Of a stretch of DNA of 58,477 bases, positions 40,682 through 50,973 are shown in pieces. The notes beneath the pieces were generated by a model. The model did no database searches. It saw nothing but the letters and a program-made list of their open reading frames with translations, and had not been told where the DNA came from. The position numbers and the translations under genes were made by a program. Each line of letters begins with the position of its first letter. The first letter of the stretch is position 1. The stretch covers positions 1 through 58,477 of the forward strand of contig JAOLZO010000014.1 of the NCBI GenBank assembly GCA_028343845.1. Reading direction: 5' to 3'. Source of the DNA: Verrucomicrobiota bacterium (lineage in GTDB: Bacteria > Verrucomicrobiota > Verrucomicrobiia > Opitutales > Seribacteraceae).

Positions 40682-42682
40682 ATGATTGAGTTCGCTCAAC
40701 CGGCAGCCCTTTGGACGGCCTTGGCGGTGGGCTTGCCGATCATGGCTCATATGGCTTACCGCCAAATTACCCAGAAGCATCCGTTTCCTTCCCTTCGCTT
40801 TATCCGCCCATCCAGAATCCCCAGGACAGGGAAGAAAAAGCCTACTGACTTGCTCCTTCTCTTGTTGCGGGTTCTTTTGTTTCTGATCCTTGCCGCCTTG
40901 CTCGCCGACCCTTATTGGAAGAACGATTTGACTCCGGCTGCGATGGATGAAGGTAAGGAAACCCTCATTGCGATCGACCTGACCCCAAGTATGTCCGGTT
41001 GGAACGCGCTGACAGAGGCCAAAGAGGAAGCCTTGCGCCTGATCGATGAAAAACAAGGCAAGGTTGGCCTCGTTACCTTCGGGCAAAGTATCATTGGCGA
41101 GTGGAAACCCGGTATTGGGAAAGACCAACTGAAGGAGGCGATTGAGGGGTTGGAGTTCGATTGGGAAAAAGGAAGCGCTCAAATTCTTCTCGATCGTGCC
41201 CCCGGGCTTTTTTCTCCTTCCGCTACCGAGAAAAACCTGGTCATCATAAGCGATTTTCAACAATCCGACTGGCAAAGCGCTTACCGGGACGTGCAAAGCT
41301 CCGGAATAACGGTCGATTTGCGAAGGGTCGGATCGGGCACTGAGCAAGTCGGTCGCTCTGACAACCTGAGCGTCGTTGAGGCACGGGCGGTTCCGGCCGG
41401 ACCGGGGAAAGTGCGCATTTGGACGGTCGTACGCAACTGGCATGACCAGAGCAAGTCGTCTACCCTTGCCTTGACAGCTGGAGGAGAGGTCCGTCAGCGT
41501 GTGGAAATCAACCTTCCGCCCTTGGGTTCGGCTCAAGCCCAGTTTATCTTGAAGTCAGGTGATTTTTCAGAAGCTTCCGTCGAACTCGAATCGGAAGATT
41601 CCTTCGCATTGGATGACAAAAGGGCTCTTTGGCTGAAGTCTCCTCCTGCCCGGAGGTTCGGTTTTTGGATGCCCGAGCAGGAGGATGCTGAAACGATTGA
41701 AGAACGTGGTTTCCTGAAGACCGCTGTTTCCAGTGCGGGTGATAACGGATGGAACCGGTGGGAATGGAGCCAGGATCAGGCTGATGCGTTGCGGTTGGGG
41801 GACGAGCAATCAAAACTTGAAATGCTCTTGGTCATCGGATTGGGGGACTGGTTCAAGGAACAGGAACTTGCCGTCAGCTTGCAGGCTTTTCTGGATGGAG
41901 GAGGGGTAGCTCTGATTACGCCGGGGCAACCCTTCGTGAAGACGGTTTCGGCACTCAGGGAGACCGAGCTTTTCGAGTTCAAGTTTCTTCGGGTAGCGGG
42001 GGGCGCAGTCCGGCTTGGCGATCCTTTCCGGATCAAGGCTCTTGAGGAAGAATCTTCCCTAAACTCGGTTTTTGCCGGTAAAGCGGCCCGGGATCTTTAC
42101 CTTTCCGCTATTCACAGGTTCGGGATTATGCAACAGGTCGATGAAGGACTCGACGTGCCCATTCGGGATCGAGAGGGCCGGCCCTTGGCCTTGGTGCGCA
42201 ATACCGAGGGCGGTGGACGGGCAGTCTTTCTACCTTTTAGAATGAACGCTTCATGGACGGACTTGCCCTTGCGCAACTCTTTTCTCCCCTTGATCATGGA
42301 ATTATCCATCGGCGGTCGCAAAACGGTTTCTTCCCGAGCTTGGCCCGTTCTTGAAGTTGGCGAAACCTGGGGCGATGGGACTCAGGTTTTCGAGTCCGCC
42401 GAGCCAGGCACCTTTCGCTTCGAGGATCAATGGCTCGAGGTGGTGCTTTCCCCGGCCGAATCAATGCCTCAGGTCGTTTCTTCCATTGATCTGACTGAAG
42501 GAATGGGAGGTCGGACATCTCCTGTTCTCAGTCCCGATTCCGAGGCGGCGTCATCCGAAGAAGAAAGAGAACCCTTGTGGTTGTGGTTTGCAATCTTGGC
42601 AGGAAGTCTCTTCATTATAGAGATGATTTGGTCCCGTCCAGCAAGAGACGCAGTTTCAACAACCGATTCCGCTCATGCCTGA
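40682..42682 (+). CDS. BatA/aerotolerance-type vWA membrane protein
   Basis: 666 residues. N-terminal BatA region with two hydrophobic segments (about 5-24 and 57-77; KKKPTDLLLLLLRVLLFLIL), then a vWA domain with IAIDLTPSMSGWNA (D-x-T-x-S MIDAS), a long periplasmic part (about 230-620) that includes a glutamine-amidotransferase-like segment (LLVIGLGDWFKEQELAVSLQ), and one C-terminal helix (PLWLWFAILAGSLFIIEMIW). Stop overlaps the next gene by 8 bp. Probably part of an envelope complex with the other vWA protein. Confidence 0.9.
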   Translation: MIEFAQPAALWTALAVGLPIMAHMAYRQITQKHPFPSLRFIRPSRIPRTGKKKPTDLLLLLLRVLLFLILAALLADPYWKNDLTPAAMDEGKETLIAIDLTPSMSGWNALTEAKEEALRLIDEKQGKVGLVTFGQSIIGEWKPGIGKDQLKEAIEGLEFDWEKGSAQILLDRAPGLFSPSATEKNLVIISDFQQSDWQSAYRDVQSSGITVDLRRVGSGTEQVGRSDNLSVVEARAVPAGPGKVRIWTVVRNWHDQSKSSTLALTAGGEVRQRVEINLPPLGSAQAQFILKSGDFSEASVELESEDSFALDDKRALWLKSPPARRFGFWMPEQEDAETIEERGFLKTAVSSAGDNGWNRWEWSQDQADALRLGDEQSKLEMLLVIGLGDWFKEQELAVSLQAFLDGGGVALITPGQPFVKTVSALRETELFEFKFLRVAGGAVRLGDPFRIKALEEESSLNSVFAGKAARDLYLSAIHRFGIMQQVDEGLDVPIRDREGRPLALVRNTEGGGRAVFLPFRMNASWTDLPLRNSFLPLIMELSIGGRKTVSSRAWPVLEVGETWGDGTQVFESAEPGTFRFEDQWLEVVLSPAESMPQVVSSIDLTEGMGGRTSPVLSPDSEAASSEEEREPLWLWFAILAGSLFIIEMIWSRPARDAVSTTDSAHA

Positions 42683-45600
42683 TTTCATCAAGTATCTTCG
42701 TCGAGAATCGCGCTTTTTCCTTATTGCGGGAAGTCTTTTCTCCTTGGTCGTCGGCCTGGTTACTTGGCCTGTCTTTCTTTACGCCCTGGATGCATATGAT
42801 TCTCTTGTGCCCATTCGAGAGGGCGATGCTTTCGGGATGGTGCTCGGCATAAGCGTACTTTCTCTCGTCGTTTTTCTGGCCCTTTTCATCCGGTCGTGGA
42901 TCAGGAAGCCTTCTGCGGGTGAAGTTGCCCGCCAAGTCGAATCCGCCAATCCCGAATTAAAGGATCTTTTGAATTGCGCAGTCGAACTTGAAGGCAAGTC
43001 TGCAGCGCGCGAACTGACGTTCATGGAAGAGCGCGTTGTCCGCTTGACGGAAGAAAAGGCCCGCGAAATCGCATGGACCGAAGGTACCCGTCCGCAAGCC
43101 CGGTTTTGGGTTTCTCTGGTGGCGGGCTTGACCATTGGAGGCTTTCTTTCGGCATGGAGCATGGACAGCAGTCCTTTGCAGAAGACTTTTGATTCCTTTT
43201 CCGACGAGCCGGGGTTGACGTTGTTCACCACAAAGACCGGTTCCTCCGATCAGGTCCAGTTTCCTGCCAGTCACGAGTTCACCCGGGGAACTGAAGTTTC
43301 CGTTTTCGCCGATGTCACACGTGGTCATCGGGGCGAAAAGAATGCGGATATTGAATACAAGGTGGACGGGGAATCCGAGATAATGGAAATGATAACCACC
43401 CCAACTCTCGGGCGCTTCGAGATGGTTGTCCCTCCCTTGGCAAAAGCTTTCGAATACCGGGTCGTGACCAAGACGCTGGAAAGTGAGTGGCAGGTTCTCA
43501 ATCCTTACGATCCTCCGGCTCTGGTAAATGCAAAATGGGTAGCCGTTCCTCCTGCCTACTTGAAGATGGAAACGATTCGGCACGAAGGATTCGGCTATTT
43601 CCGGGCTCCCGAGGGAAGCGCTCTTTCTCTTGAGTTGGAAGTTGAGGAGAATCCGGAACGGGTGGAAGCTTTCATTCGGAGTGATGACGAGAATGTGACT
43701 CTCTTATCGAAGGTTCCGCATTTTTTCGAGTATTCGCGTAAGCTTGAAGAGGAGTGGACGGGACGCATCCGGTTAACCGATGCGGATGAACCCGGGCGAG
43801 ATCCGGTCGAGTACGAAGAGTTTATCTTTGCTCCGATCCCGGACGAGCCTCCTTTGGTGGAAATAACCGAACCTGCAAAGGATTTGCAGTTGCCTGCGGA
43901 TTCCCCCCTGCTGGTTGAGGTCTTTGCGTCGGACGATCATGGGATTGCGGACGTGCGCATCCATATTTCCCATGCGGGTGAAAAAGAAGAGGAAACCATC
44001 TTCGTCGAGCCTGTGGAAAAGGAGAAGAGCTTCAGTTACGTGCTCGATCTCAGCGAGCGGGCGCTTGCGGTTGGTGACGTTCTGACCTACATGGCGCTGG
44101 CGATGGACAACAAGGAACCGGAGGGGCAGCTGGCCCGCTCTGAAATTTACTTTATCGAGATTCTTCCCCCGGAAGGCAACTCAACCGACGAGGAAGGGGA
44201 AGGGGAAGGGGAGCAAGAGCAAAAGGAGATACCCGTCCGCGATTTCATCAACAAGACCAAGAAGATCATTCGGATGACTTACGATGCCTTGCTCGAGGAT
44301 GAGCTCGAGAAGGAAAAGCTCGCTCTTGCGATAGGTTCGGATGCCCTCGGTCTCAAGCATGAGATGACCAAGGTGTATGATGAGAACGAGGGGGAATTCC
44401 CTGTGGTTGATGGCATAGATTTGGGGGAATTGCTTAACGAGGCGACTTATCATATTGAGCAAACGGAAATCTTTGCCGGAGACAACTTGCTTGATGACTC
44501 GCTCGATCCCTCGGAAAAGACGCTGCGAAAGCTCGTTCAGCTCTATGCGCTCCTTCAAAAGATGGATAAGAAAAAGATGAAGGGCAAGGGCAAGTCCAAG
44601 GAAGGTGAGGAGACTGCCGAAAACGATAAGAATGAGGAAAACGAGGAGCAGCCTGAAGACCCTGCGGAGGAACTGAATAGGTTGGGCAAGGATTTGGAAA
44701 AAATCGAGGAATTCGAAGATCGCCAAAAGGAATTGAACTCTGAAATCGGTCGAGCGGCAGGCTCTGGAAAGAAAGGTGAGCCTAATCAGAAGATCGCCCA
44801 GGACCAAGAGGAACTCAGGCGAGATCTTCAGTCTTTGCGTGACGAATGGTACGAAAGATCCGGAAGCCTGGGCGAAGTCGGTTCTCTTGACGCTGCCGGT
44901 GACGAGATGAAGGATGCGGCGGGTGATTTGCGCCGTGACGAGCCCCGCGAGGCCCGTCCGCATGGAGATCTGGCTGCGGAAGCGCTGGCCAACGCCAAAG
45001 CCCAGGTCAAAGGGAAAATGGCCGGATTGGCTGCCGGTATGGTGGATGAACTTAGCGAGCAGGCGGAGGGACTGGCTTCCCGTCAACGAGGTTTGGGAGA
45101 GAAGACGGAAAAGGCTCAACCCGGTCAGGGCGAGTCTCTGAAGGGCGAGCAGGGGGAATTGAACGAGGAAGCGAAGGAACTGCTCGAGAAAATTGATCAA
45201 GCGGCCCGGGCTATGGGCGATTTTAACGAGAATGCGACTGAGGATTTGCTGAAGGGTGCCCGCGATTCCCGTGAGGACGGAATCGAGCGCTCGGGCAAAC
45301 GGGCTGAAAACTCCTTGCTTTATGAAGCGTTTCCGCAAGCTAAGCGGGAAGAGGACAAGGTCGCGGAGAACCTCGAAGACTTGCAGCAAGATTTGCAGGG
45401 AGTGGCTGATAAACTGCGTAATTTGGGCAATTCCGCTCTGCGTGAATTGGTCGAGCAATTGCAAGACGCCAAGCAGGAAATTCCCGGAATGGGAGAGGGC
45501 GAGCTGAAGGAAAAGGCAGAGGAATTAGCCAAGGCTTTGGGTGGCTTGCCCAATGCGGAAACTGATGAGAGGCTTCTTAACCTTACCCGTGCCCTTGAGC

Positions 45601-45803
45601 AGGTTCCTATTATGGAGAATCCCTCACAGGCAAAGTCAATGGCATCAGCCGCTGTTTCCGAGGCCTTGGAGCTGGTCGAGCAATTTTTCTGGAAAGAAGC
45701 GGTTGAAAATAGACTCCGAAGGAATCAAAACACGACCGCCGCACCCAGTCGTTACAAAAGACAGGTCGAGGAATATTTCCGCCGAATAGCGGAGGGAGAA
45801 TAG
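42675..45803 (+). CDS. DUF4175-type large membrane protein with coiled coils
   Basis: 1042 residues. Three hydrophobic segments near the N-terminus (about 15-35, 55-75, 140-160), a beta-rich periplasmic region (about 180-500), then a long, very charged helical region (500-1000) rich in Glu, Lys and Gln, with coiled-coil heptads and Gly/Glu low-complexity tracts (EEGEGEGEQEQKE, MKGKGKSKEGEETAENDKNE). This is the DUF4175-like family found in MoxR operons of Bacteroidota and Planctomycetota. Function unknown; the coiled coils suggest scaffold or assembly work. Next gene starts 2 bp after the stop. Confidence 0.85.
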   Translation: MPDFIKYLRRESRFFLIAGSLFSLVVGLVTWPVFLYALDAYDSLVPIREGDAFGMVLGISVLSLVVFLALFIRSWIRKPSAGEVARQVESANPELKDLLNCAVELEGKSAARELTFMEERVVRLTEEKAREIAWTEGTRPQARFWVSLVAGLTIGGFLSAWSMDSSPLQKTFDSFSDEPGLTLFTTKTGSSDQVQFPASHEFTRGTEVSVFADVTRGHRGEKNADIEYKVDGESEIMEMITTPTLGRFEMVVPPLAKAFEYRVVTKTLESEWQVLNPYDPPALVNAKWVAVPPAYLKMETIRHEGFGYFRAPEGSALSLELEVEENPERVEAFIRSDDENVTLLSKVPHFFEYSRKLEEEWTGRIRLTDADEPGRDPVEYEEFIFAPIPDEPPLVEITEPAKDLQLPADSPLLVEVFASDDHGIADVRIHISHAGEKEEETIFVEPVEKEKSFSYVLDLSERALAVGDVLTYMALAMDNKEPEGQLARSEIYFIEILPPEGNSTDEEGEGEGEQEQKEIPVRDFINKTKKIIRMTYDALLEDELEKEKLALAIGSDALGLKHEMTKVYDENEGEFPVVDGIDLGELLNEATYHIEQTEIFAGDNLLDDSLDPSEKTLRKLVQLYALLQKMDKKKMKGKGKSKEGEETAENDKNEENEEQPEDPAEELNRLGKDLEKIEEFEDRQKELNSEIGRAAGSGKKGEPNQKIAQDQEELRRDLQSLRDEWYERSGSLGEVGSLDAAGDEMKDAAGDLRRDEPREARPHGDLAAEALANAKAQVKGKMAGLAAGMVDELSEQAEGLASRQRGLGEKTEKAQPGQGESLKGEQGELNEEAKELLEKIDQAARAMGDFNENATEDLLKGARDSREDGIERSGKRAENSLLYEAFPQAKREEDKVAENLEDLQQDLQGVADKLRNLGNSALRELVEQLQDAKQEIPGMGEGELKEKAEELAKALGGLPNAETDERLLNLTRALEQVPIMENPSQAKSMASAAVSEALELVEQFFWKEAVENRLRRNQNTTAAPSRYKRQVEEYFRRIAEGE

Positions 45804-45805
45804 AT

Positions 45806-47965
45806 ATGGGCTTTGATTGGCCCTTTTCTCCTCTGTGGTTGGGTTTAGGGACCTTGGTTTTCATCCTTGCCCTCGTTTTTCACGCCCGTTCCTTGTTTCA
45901 GGCAACCTTGCCCCGGTTGGCGTGGAAACTCGTGTTTCTCCGGGCTCTTGCCGGTCTTGTTTTTTTGCTGTTGATCGTTCGGCCTTTCCTTGAAACCGAC
46001 GAACCCGATCCAAGTGAATTCCGCATGCTTGCTCTTGCAGATTTGTCGGGAAGCATGGATGTCAGGGACGAGCGGCTGGGGCCCAAGAGAATTGATCAAG
46101 TGAGGCCTTTTCTCGATCGGTCGGATTCCGCTTCTTGGCTGAGCCGGCAAAAGGAAAGGTATGGAAAGGTCGAGAACCTTGGCTTTACTCAGGACACTGC
46201 CCGTTTCGGACCGAATTCCTGGACCAGGCCTGAAATCGGAGAGAAAACGGCGTTGGGGGATGCCTTGGATAATGCCTTGAAGGATTCCGACCCCGAGTCA
46301 CCTCTTGGGGCAGTCGTTGTCTTTACCGATGGAAGGAACAATATGGGCCAATCCGTTCTGGATGCGGCGAGGAATTACCGGGCCCGCGGTGTTCCCGTCA
46401 ACGTCGTAGGGGTGGGGCAGGTCAAGAGCATGGGGGACCTGAGTGTCCGCTTTTCGGACCGTAAGCCCAAAGCGGTGGCAAAGGAAGAGCTCTTGCTGGT
46501 CGGGGAAGTGGAGAACCAGTTCGATCAGCCGATCGAAAGCACGGTCCGTTTGTCCTTGGGAAAAAAAGTTCTTGAGGAAATTCCCCTGAAGCTACGGGCT
46601 GGGGAAAAACGCAAACTTTCTTTTTCTCCACTTAAGCCCAAAGTTGCCGGTCCGCAACGTTACCGGATTCAACTCAAGCCCCCGTCAGGGGATTCCGATC
46701 CTTCCAATGACGCCGATTCCTTGCTCGTTTTAGTCAAGCCACCCGACCGTTTCCTTACCCTCTATCTGTCCAATCAGGTGCGACCCCTCTATCCCTTCGT
46801 AAAGCGCGTGCTTGCGGATGAGGAGCGTTTTGAGTTCCGTTCGCTTATTAGGCTGAGCGAGAAAGTGTTTCATGCATTTGGTGAGGATATCAAGCCCAGT
46901 TATCCTCAGGAGCCTGCTTTTTGGATGGATTACGATGCCATTATTCTTGATATGGAGACCTTGTCGGATTTGAACGCGACGATGGTAAGTTCCCTCAAGG
47001 ACTTCGTTCAGAAAAAAGGTGGAGGACTCTTGCTTTTCGGGGACGCGCAAAAGGGAAGGTCTTTTCTTGGAGGCTTGGCCCCCGTCAAGGAAGTCGAAAG
47101 GGTGCTGGCAAAGGAAAACCTTTCCTTGAAGGCTTTCGAGGAACCGCTTTTCCGACCGGAAGACGATGTGGATGAAATGAAGCCTTTTTTGCCAAGCCGC
47201 TTGCCCGGCTTTTTCGTCAAGGAACAAAACCCAGCCGCCCGTGGTGTGGTTGTTTCCCGGGCCAACGGTCGGTCGGTCTTGAGCATACAGGCTTACGGCG
47301 CCGGCAAGGTCGGGTACTGGGGAGTCCCGCATGACTGGAGGCGGTCCATGAGTGACGAGGACGGAGCCAAGGAGTTCAGGAAGTTTTGGCAGGCGTTGGT
47401 CCAATGGCTAGGGACGGGAGGTGAGGACCGGTTGAAGATAGAGGAAAGCGAAAACGCCTATCTGCGGGGAACGCAAGCTCCGCTGCAGGTTGAGGCATTG
47501 GGATCGGATTTCGAACCGTCTGTCGATGCAATGGTCAAGGCAAAGGTTTCCGGGCCGGATGGTTTCGAGCGGACGGTGCAACTCTACCCAGAGGGCTCGG
47601 TGGCCGGTCGGTATGCCGGTTCCTTCAAGCCTACACAGCCGGGCGCATATGAAGTCAGTTACGAATTGCGTTTCCCCGATGGAGAGACTTTGCAGCGCGA
47701 GAGCTACCTGCGGGTTTCCGAATCAGGCGAGGAGGCGGTGGACGTTTCCTATGCCGAAAGGGAACTCAAGATGCTTGCCAGTCTGACGGGAGGGAAATTC
47801 CTTCCCGTCTCGAGGATGAACGTTGATTGGGAACCCGAATTCGCAGAATTGATGCCGAGTATCCGTAAGCGCCATAACTTGAGCGAGGCCTGGCTTTTCT
47901 TTCTTGTTCTCTTTCTCGCCGCGGGCATAGAGTGGGTGATGCGTAGACAGGCTGGCTTGCGATGA
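45806..47965 (+). CDS. vWA / glutamine-amidotransferase-like membrane protein
   Basis: 719 residues. Two N-terminal helices (about 9-30, 40-58), a vWA-like domain with LALADLSGSMDVRDE (DxSGS MIDAS) and VVVFTDGRNNMGQ, a class I amidotransferase-like fold (about 370-540; SLKDFVQKKGGGLLLFGDAQ), beta-sandwich periplasmic parts and one C-terminal helix (WLFFLVLFLAAGIEWVM). It is similar in layout to the 40682 product, so the operon encodes two such proteins. Four-bp overlap with the next gene. Confidence 0.88.
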   Translation: MGFDWPFSPLWLGLGTLVFILALVFHARSLFQATLPRLAWKLVFLRALAGLVFLLLIVRPFLETDEPDPSEFRMLALADLSGSMDVRDERLGPKRIDQVRPFLDRSDSASWLSRQKERYGKVENLGFTQDTARFGPNSWTRPEIGEKTALGDALDNALKDSDPESPLGAVVVFTDGRNNMGQSVLDAARNYRARGVPVNVVGVGQVKSMGDLSVRFSDRKPKAVAKEELLLVGEVENQFDQPIESTVRLSLGKKVLEEIPLKLRAGEKRKLSFSPLKPKVAGPQRYRIQLKPPSGDSDPSNDADSLLVLVKPPDRFLTLYLSNQVRPLYPFVKRVLADEERFEFRSLIRLSEKVFHAFGEDIKPSYPQEPAFWMDYDAIILDMETLSDLNATMVSSLKDFVQKKGGGLLLFGDAQKGRSFLGGLAPVKEVERVLAKENLSLKAFEEPLFRPEDDVDEMKPFLPSRLPGFFVKEQNPAARGVVVSRANGRSVLSIQAYGAGKVGYWGVPHDWRRSMSDEDGAKEFRKFWQALVQWLGTGGEDRLKIEESENAYLRGTQAPLQVEALGSDFEPSVDAMVKAKVSGPDGFERTVQLYPEGSVAGRYAGSFKPTQPGAYEVSYELRFPDGETLQRESYLRVSESGEEAVDVSYAERELKMLASLTGGKFLPVSRMNVDWEPEFAELMPSIRKRHNLSEAWLFFLVLFLAAGIEWVMRRQAGLR

Positions 47966-49548
47966 AAAAGATTACCTTGCTCATCTTCCTTTTTTTCGGA
48001 TGCGCCCAGTGCCTCGTTTTTGGCCAGGTTCCGCCAAGCCCATCTCCCCTTGATCCAGGCCTTTCTCTAGGAAAACCTGCTGCCGATTCGGAAGAATCAA
48101 ATGCAACTGCCGAGGCGCCTTCCGAACCGTCCCGTTCAACCCAAAGTCAAACCATTATGCGTGCGGGCAAGGATCTTCGGCATGCTGAGGTGGGGCGCAG
48201 GGTGGGCGCGGCCAAGCTGTTGGGCAAGTATCCGGGCATTCAGGCGAACCTTTTGCTGATCATCGCTCTTGACGATAAAAGTCCGCTTGTACGGAGAGCC
48301 TCGATGGTTTCCCTCGCTGAGCAAGCCTCGAATGGGTATCTGCTCTATGACAAATCCCTGATCGAGAAGATTTACTCCAAACTGGGTGATTCCGACGTCG
48401 AAGTAAGAAGGGGCGTGGCGACCATGATCCCTCAATTGGTCAGAGGATTGAGAGGGGGAGTGGTCTATCGCCCGGTGCAAGCCGGAATGCGTGCTGATCT
48501 TGTTCTGCTAACCCAAAAGGCATTCTTGGATCCGGATGCCATCGTTCGTCAGAACGTCCTCAAATACCATCTCTACCTAGGTGTGCCCTTGCCTGTTTCC
48601 GTATTGGAAAAACTTTTGGCTGATCAGGATTTGGGTGTCCTCCTGACTGCCCTTGGCCGAATTTACTCGAATGCGAGCCAAGTTTCGATCGTAAATAAAA
48701 TCGAGGATCTTTCGAAGCATTCTGATCGGGGAATTAGGCTGAAGGTAGTCTCGGTCGCCCGGGATGCGAACCGTTTTCACGTCCGTTACCGTTCGATTCT
48801 CCGTGGCATGACCAAAGACAAGGATCCCGAGGTTACCTCCATGGCTGCGGTGGAATTGGCCCGCTTCGGTGAGAAGATTCCTGCTGAGGTGATTGAGCGT
48901 ATCAAGAATTATCTCTTGGGCGTGGAGGGAATGTCTTCTCAGGTTACCACGATACTGTACTCGATCTCGGCGATGGGCAAAGATGCCATTCAAGTATACC
49001 AAGCCTTGACGGAGCACAGTAGTTCGCAAATCCGAAAGGTTGCCTGGCAACGTTACTTCAACTTGTCCTCTGGCGTAAACAAGCCCGATCTTTGGATGCC
49101 TGCTCTGGAAGATAGGGACAAGGGAGTCCGCGGGGTGGTGCTCATGAGTTTGCGAGGGCGATCCCTTGATATGACCCAAGCGGACATGCAGAAGATTGTG
49201 GAGAGCCGTTTTCCGGACGTTCGTATCTTTGCCGGCCAGTTGTTGCTTACCTCGAAAAAAGAATTGGTTGAGGAATTTGGTTTCGATCTGTTGATTGACG
49301 AGGATACCGTGGTCCGGTCCACCACCATCCGGGCAATGGCATCCCGTAAAGTTCCCGGTTGGGTAAACGTGATGAAGCGATCTTTGCTCGATGACGACTA
49401 TGTCATCCAACGGGCCGCCATGGATGGTTTGCTGAGCGATCGTGCGGAGGGAGTTCAGGCTTTGAAAAAGTTTGTCTCGGAAAACCCTCGAAACCGAATC
49501 AGCTCGATGGCCATTTCGCAATTGCTGGCAAGGGGGATTCAGCCATGA
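47962..49548 (+). CDS. Secreted HEAT-repeat protein
   Basis: 528 residues with a signal peptide (MKKITLLIFLFFGCAQCLVF) and a Ser/Pro-rich stretch, then about ten HEAT-type helical repeats from residue ~60 to the end (LIIALDDKSPLVRRASMVSL, SDVEVRRGVATMIPQLVRG, MPALEDRDKGVRGVVLMSL). HEAT solenoids bind proteins. In this operon it is a likely periplasmic scaffold for the vWA complex; this is inference. Four-bp overlaps at both ends show translational coupling. Confidence 0.88.
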   Translation: MKKITLLIFLFFGCAQCLVFGQVPPSPSPLDPGLSLGKPAADSEESNATAEAPSEPSRSTQSQTIMRAGKDLRHAEVGRRVGAAKLLGKYPGIQANLLLIIALDDKSPLVRRASMVSLAEQASNGYLLYDKSLIEKIYSKLGDSDVEVRRGVATMIPQLVRGLRGGVVYRPVQAGMRADLVLLTQKAFLDPDAIVRQNVLKYHLYLGVPLPVSVLEKLLADQDLGVLLTALGRIYSNASQVSIVNKIEDLSKHSDRGIRLKVVSVARDANRFHVRYRSILRGMTKDKDPEVTSMAAVELARFGEKIPAEVIERIKNYLLGVEGMSSQVTTILYSISAMGKDAIQVYQALTEHSSSQIRKVAWQRYFNLSSGVNKPDLWMPALEDRDKGVRGVVLMSLRGRSLDMTQADMQKIVESRFPDVRIFAGQLLLTSKKELVEEFGFDLLIDEDTVVRSTTIRAMASRKVPGWVNVMKRSLLDDDYVIQRAAMDGLLSDRAEGVQALKKFVSENPRNRISSMAISQLLARGIQP

Positions 49549-50534
49549 AACTGCGCTTTTTTGTCATCTTCCTTCTCCTTGCCTCGCTCTGCTCTCTTTG
49601 GTCGAAAGAGGTCGCCGTTCAGGGTGGAGGAATCCGGATCATGCAACTGATGAGAAACCAAAACGCGATCAAGCGTTATCCGGATGCTTTGCCTAGCTTG
49701 CTCAAGATGATGAATGAGCAAACCTTTGCCCGTTTCGATACTGATCCTTTGTTCATTTCCTCTCTTACAGACGAAAGATTGCTTGAAAACCCGATTCTTT
49801 ACGTCAATTGCGATGACCAGCCCAACCTCGAGTTTCCTCAGGAGGAAAGGGAGGCTCTGAGGCGCTACATGGAACAGGGTGGCTTCGTTTATCTGGATGC
49901 TGGAATCAAGGCCTCCTTTTTGGGTTCCGATCTCGGCCATAGCTATGCGGCTTGGGAGGAGCGACCTGAGGTTAAGGAATTGTTCGCTCAAGTGATTCCG
50001 GAAAAGACCTTCATTCCCCTCCCTCGAAACCACGATCTTTTCCGTACCTTTTTCAAGGGGTTGCCAAAGAACGAATACCTCAAGATCGAAGAGAACCAAA
50101 AACGCCTTCCCGACACCGTTTTGAAATTTGTCGAGCAGGAGAAGTGGCCTCAGGGCACTTATTCTTTCGTAGGCATGAAAGTGAAGGGTCGATTGGCTTG
50201 CGTGGCATCCCCCATTTGCGCGATGGGGTGGGGGAAGGACGAGTTTGGCTCATGGATTCCCCCTATTTCCTTCCGGATTAGGGAGTCTGCAGAGAATTTT
50301 GACCAAAACCTCAAGCTTGCCTCCTTTGCCGGAGGAACCTTTGAGGTTACGCGGGAGGACGGATTGAAGGACGTCATTTATTCAGAGCAAGGGAGGCGTC
50401 CGCTATGGGTTCAGGAACCAAACGGGCGCTGGCGGATCTTCAAGTATTATTCCGGCGAGGAAATAAGCAATTACGCCCATGCCTTTTATTCGCGATTGGG
50501 AATGAACGTCTTTCTATACGCCTTGCTTAACTAG
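49545..50534 (+). CDS. DUF4159 domain protein, exported
   Basis: 329 residues with a signal peptide (MKLRFFVIFLLLASLCSLWS). The body matches the DUF4159 pattern: FVYLDAGIKASFLGSDLGHS after the first third, IPLPRNHDLFRTFFKGLP, and ISNYAHAFYSRLGMNVFLYA at the end (the usual NWVLYAL-type C-terminus). DUF4159 proteins occur with MoxR/DUF58/vWA genes; the fold resembles class I amidotransferase but no catalytic Cys is apparent. Four-bp overlap with the HEAT gene. Confidence 0.82.
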   Translation: MKLRFFVIFLLLASLCSLWSKEVAVQGGGIRIMQLMRNQNAIKRYPDALPSLLKMMNEQTFARFDTDPLFISSLTDERLLENPILYVNCDDQPNLEFPQEEREALRRYMEQGGFVYLDAGIKASFLGSDLGHSYAAWEERPEVKELFAQVIPEKTFIPLPRNHDLFRTFFKGLPKNEYLKIEENQKRLPDTVLKFVEQEKWPQGTYSFVGMKVKGRLACVASPICAMGWGKDEFGSWIPPISFRIRESAENFDQNLKLASFAGGTFEVTREDGLKDVIYSEQGRRPLWVQEPNGRWRIFKYYSGEEISNYAHAFYSRLGMNVFLYALLN

Positions 50535-50544
50535 TCTTTTCGCT

Positions 50545-50973
50545 ATGCCTGATCCGATTGACAAGAACCCGTTCCCCGATCCCCCCGAGGCGAAGGATTC
50601 ACGCTTTCCCCGTAACCTTCCTCCGGTGGCTTGGTGGGTCTTTGCATTCGTAATGGTCGGAGTAGCCATTTTTTGGCTTCCTTCGCAATGTGTCTCGAAT
50701 ATTACGGATTCCACCGTTGAGGAGGGCGGCGCGACTCCGCAATTGCCCGAGCTTAATCAGGACAAGGATCTTGAGTTCAGGGAAGACGGACTGTGGTATC
50801 AAGTCGGTTCGCAAGAAACTTTTAGCGGAGTGGCCGTGGCTTACCACGAAGACAACGTGACTGTCAGAACCAAAACGAAGCTCAAGGAAGGGAAGGCATA
50901 TGGCTTGATCGAGGAGTGGGATGAAAACGGTACATTGAAAGGCCAACTGTTCAAGGGTGAGTTTCCCCAATGA
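50545..50973 (+). CDS. Small membrane-anchored protein with a MORN-like C-terminus
   Basis: 142 residues. A Pro-rich cytoplasmic N-terminus, one membrane helix (about 27-46, VAWWVFAFVMVGVAIFWLP), then a periplasmic part with a MORN/YwqK-like segment (YHEDNVTVRTKTKLKEGKAY, IEEWDENGTLKGQLFKGEF). It lies within the vWA operon with a 4-bp overlap to the TPR gene. Function unknown. Confidence 0.8.
   Translation: MPDPIDKNPFPDPPEAKDSRFPRNLPPVAWWVFAFVMVGVAIFWLPSQCVSNITDSTVEEGGATPQLPELNQDKDLEFREDGLWYQVGSQETFSGVAVAYHEDNVTVRTKTKLKEGKAYGLIEEWDENGTLKGQLFKGEFPQ

Noticed and set aside
44181-45464. Long minus-strand frame opposite the DUF4175-like gene
   Set aside because: It is a shadow of the Glu/Lys-rich coiled-coil coding region, giving a Leu/Phe-rich product without motifs.
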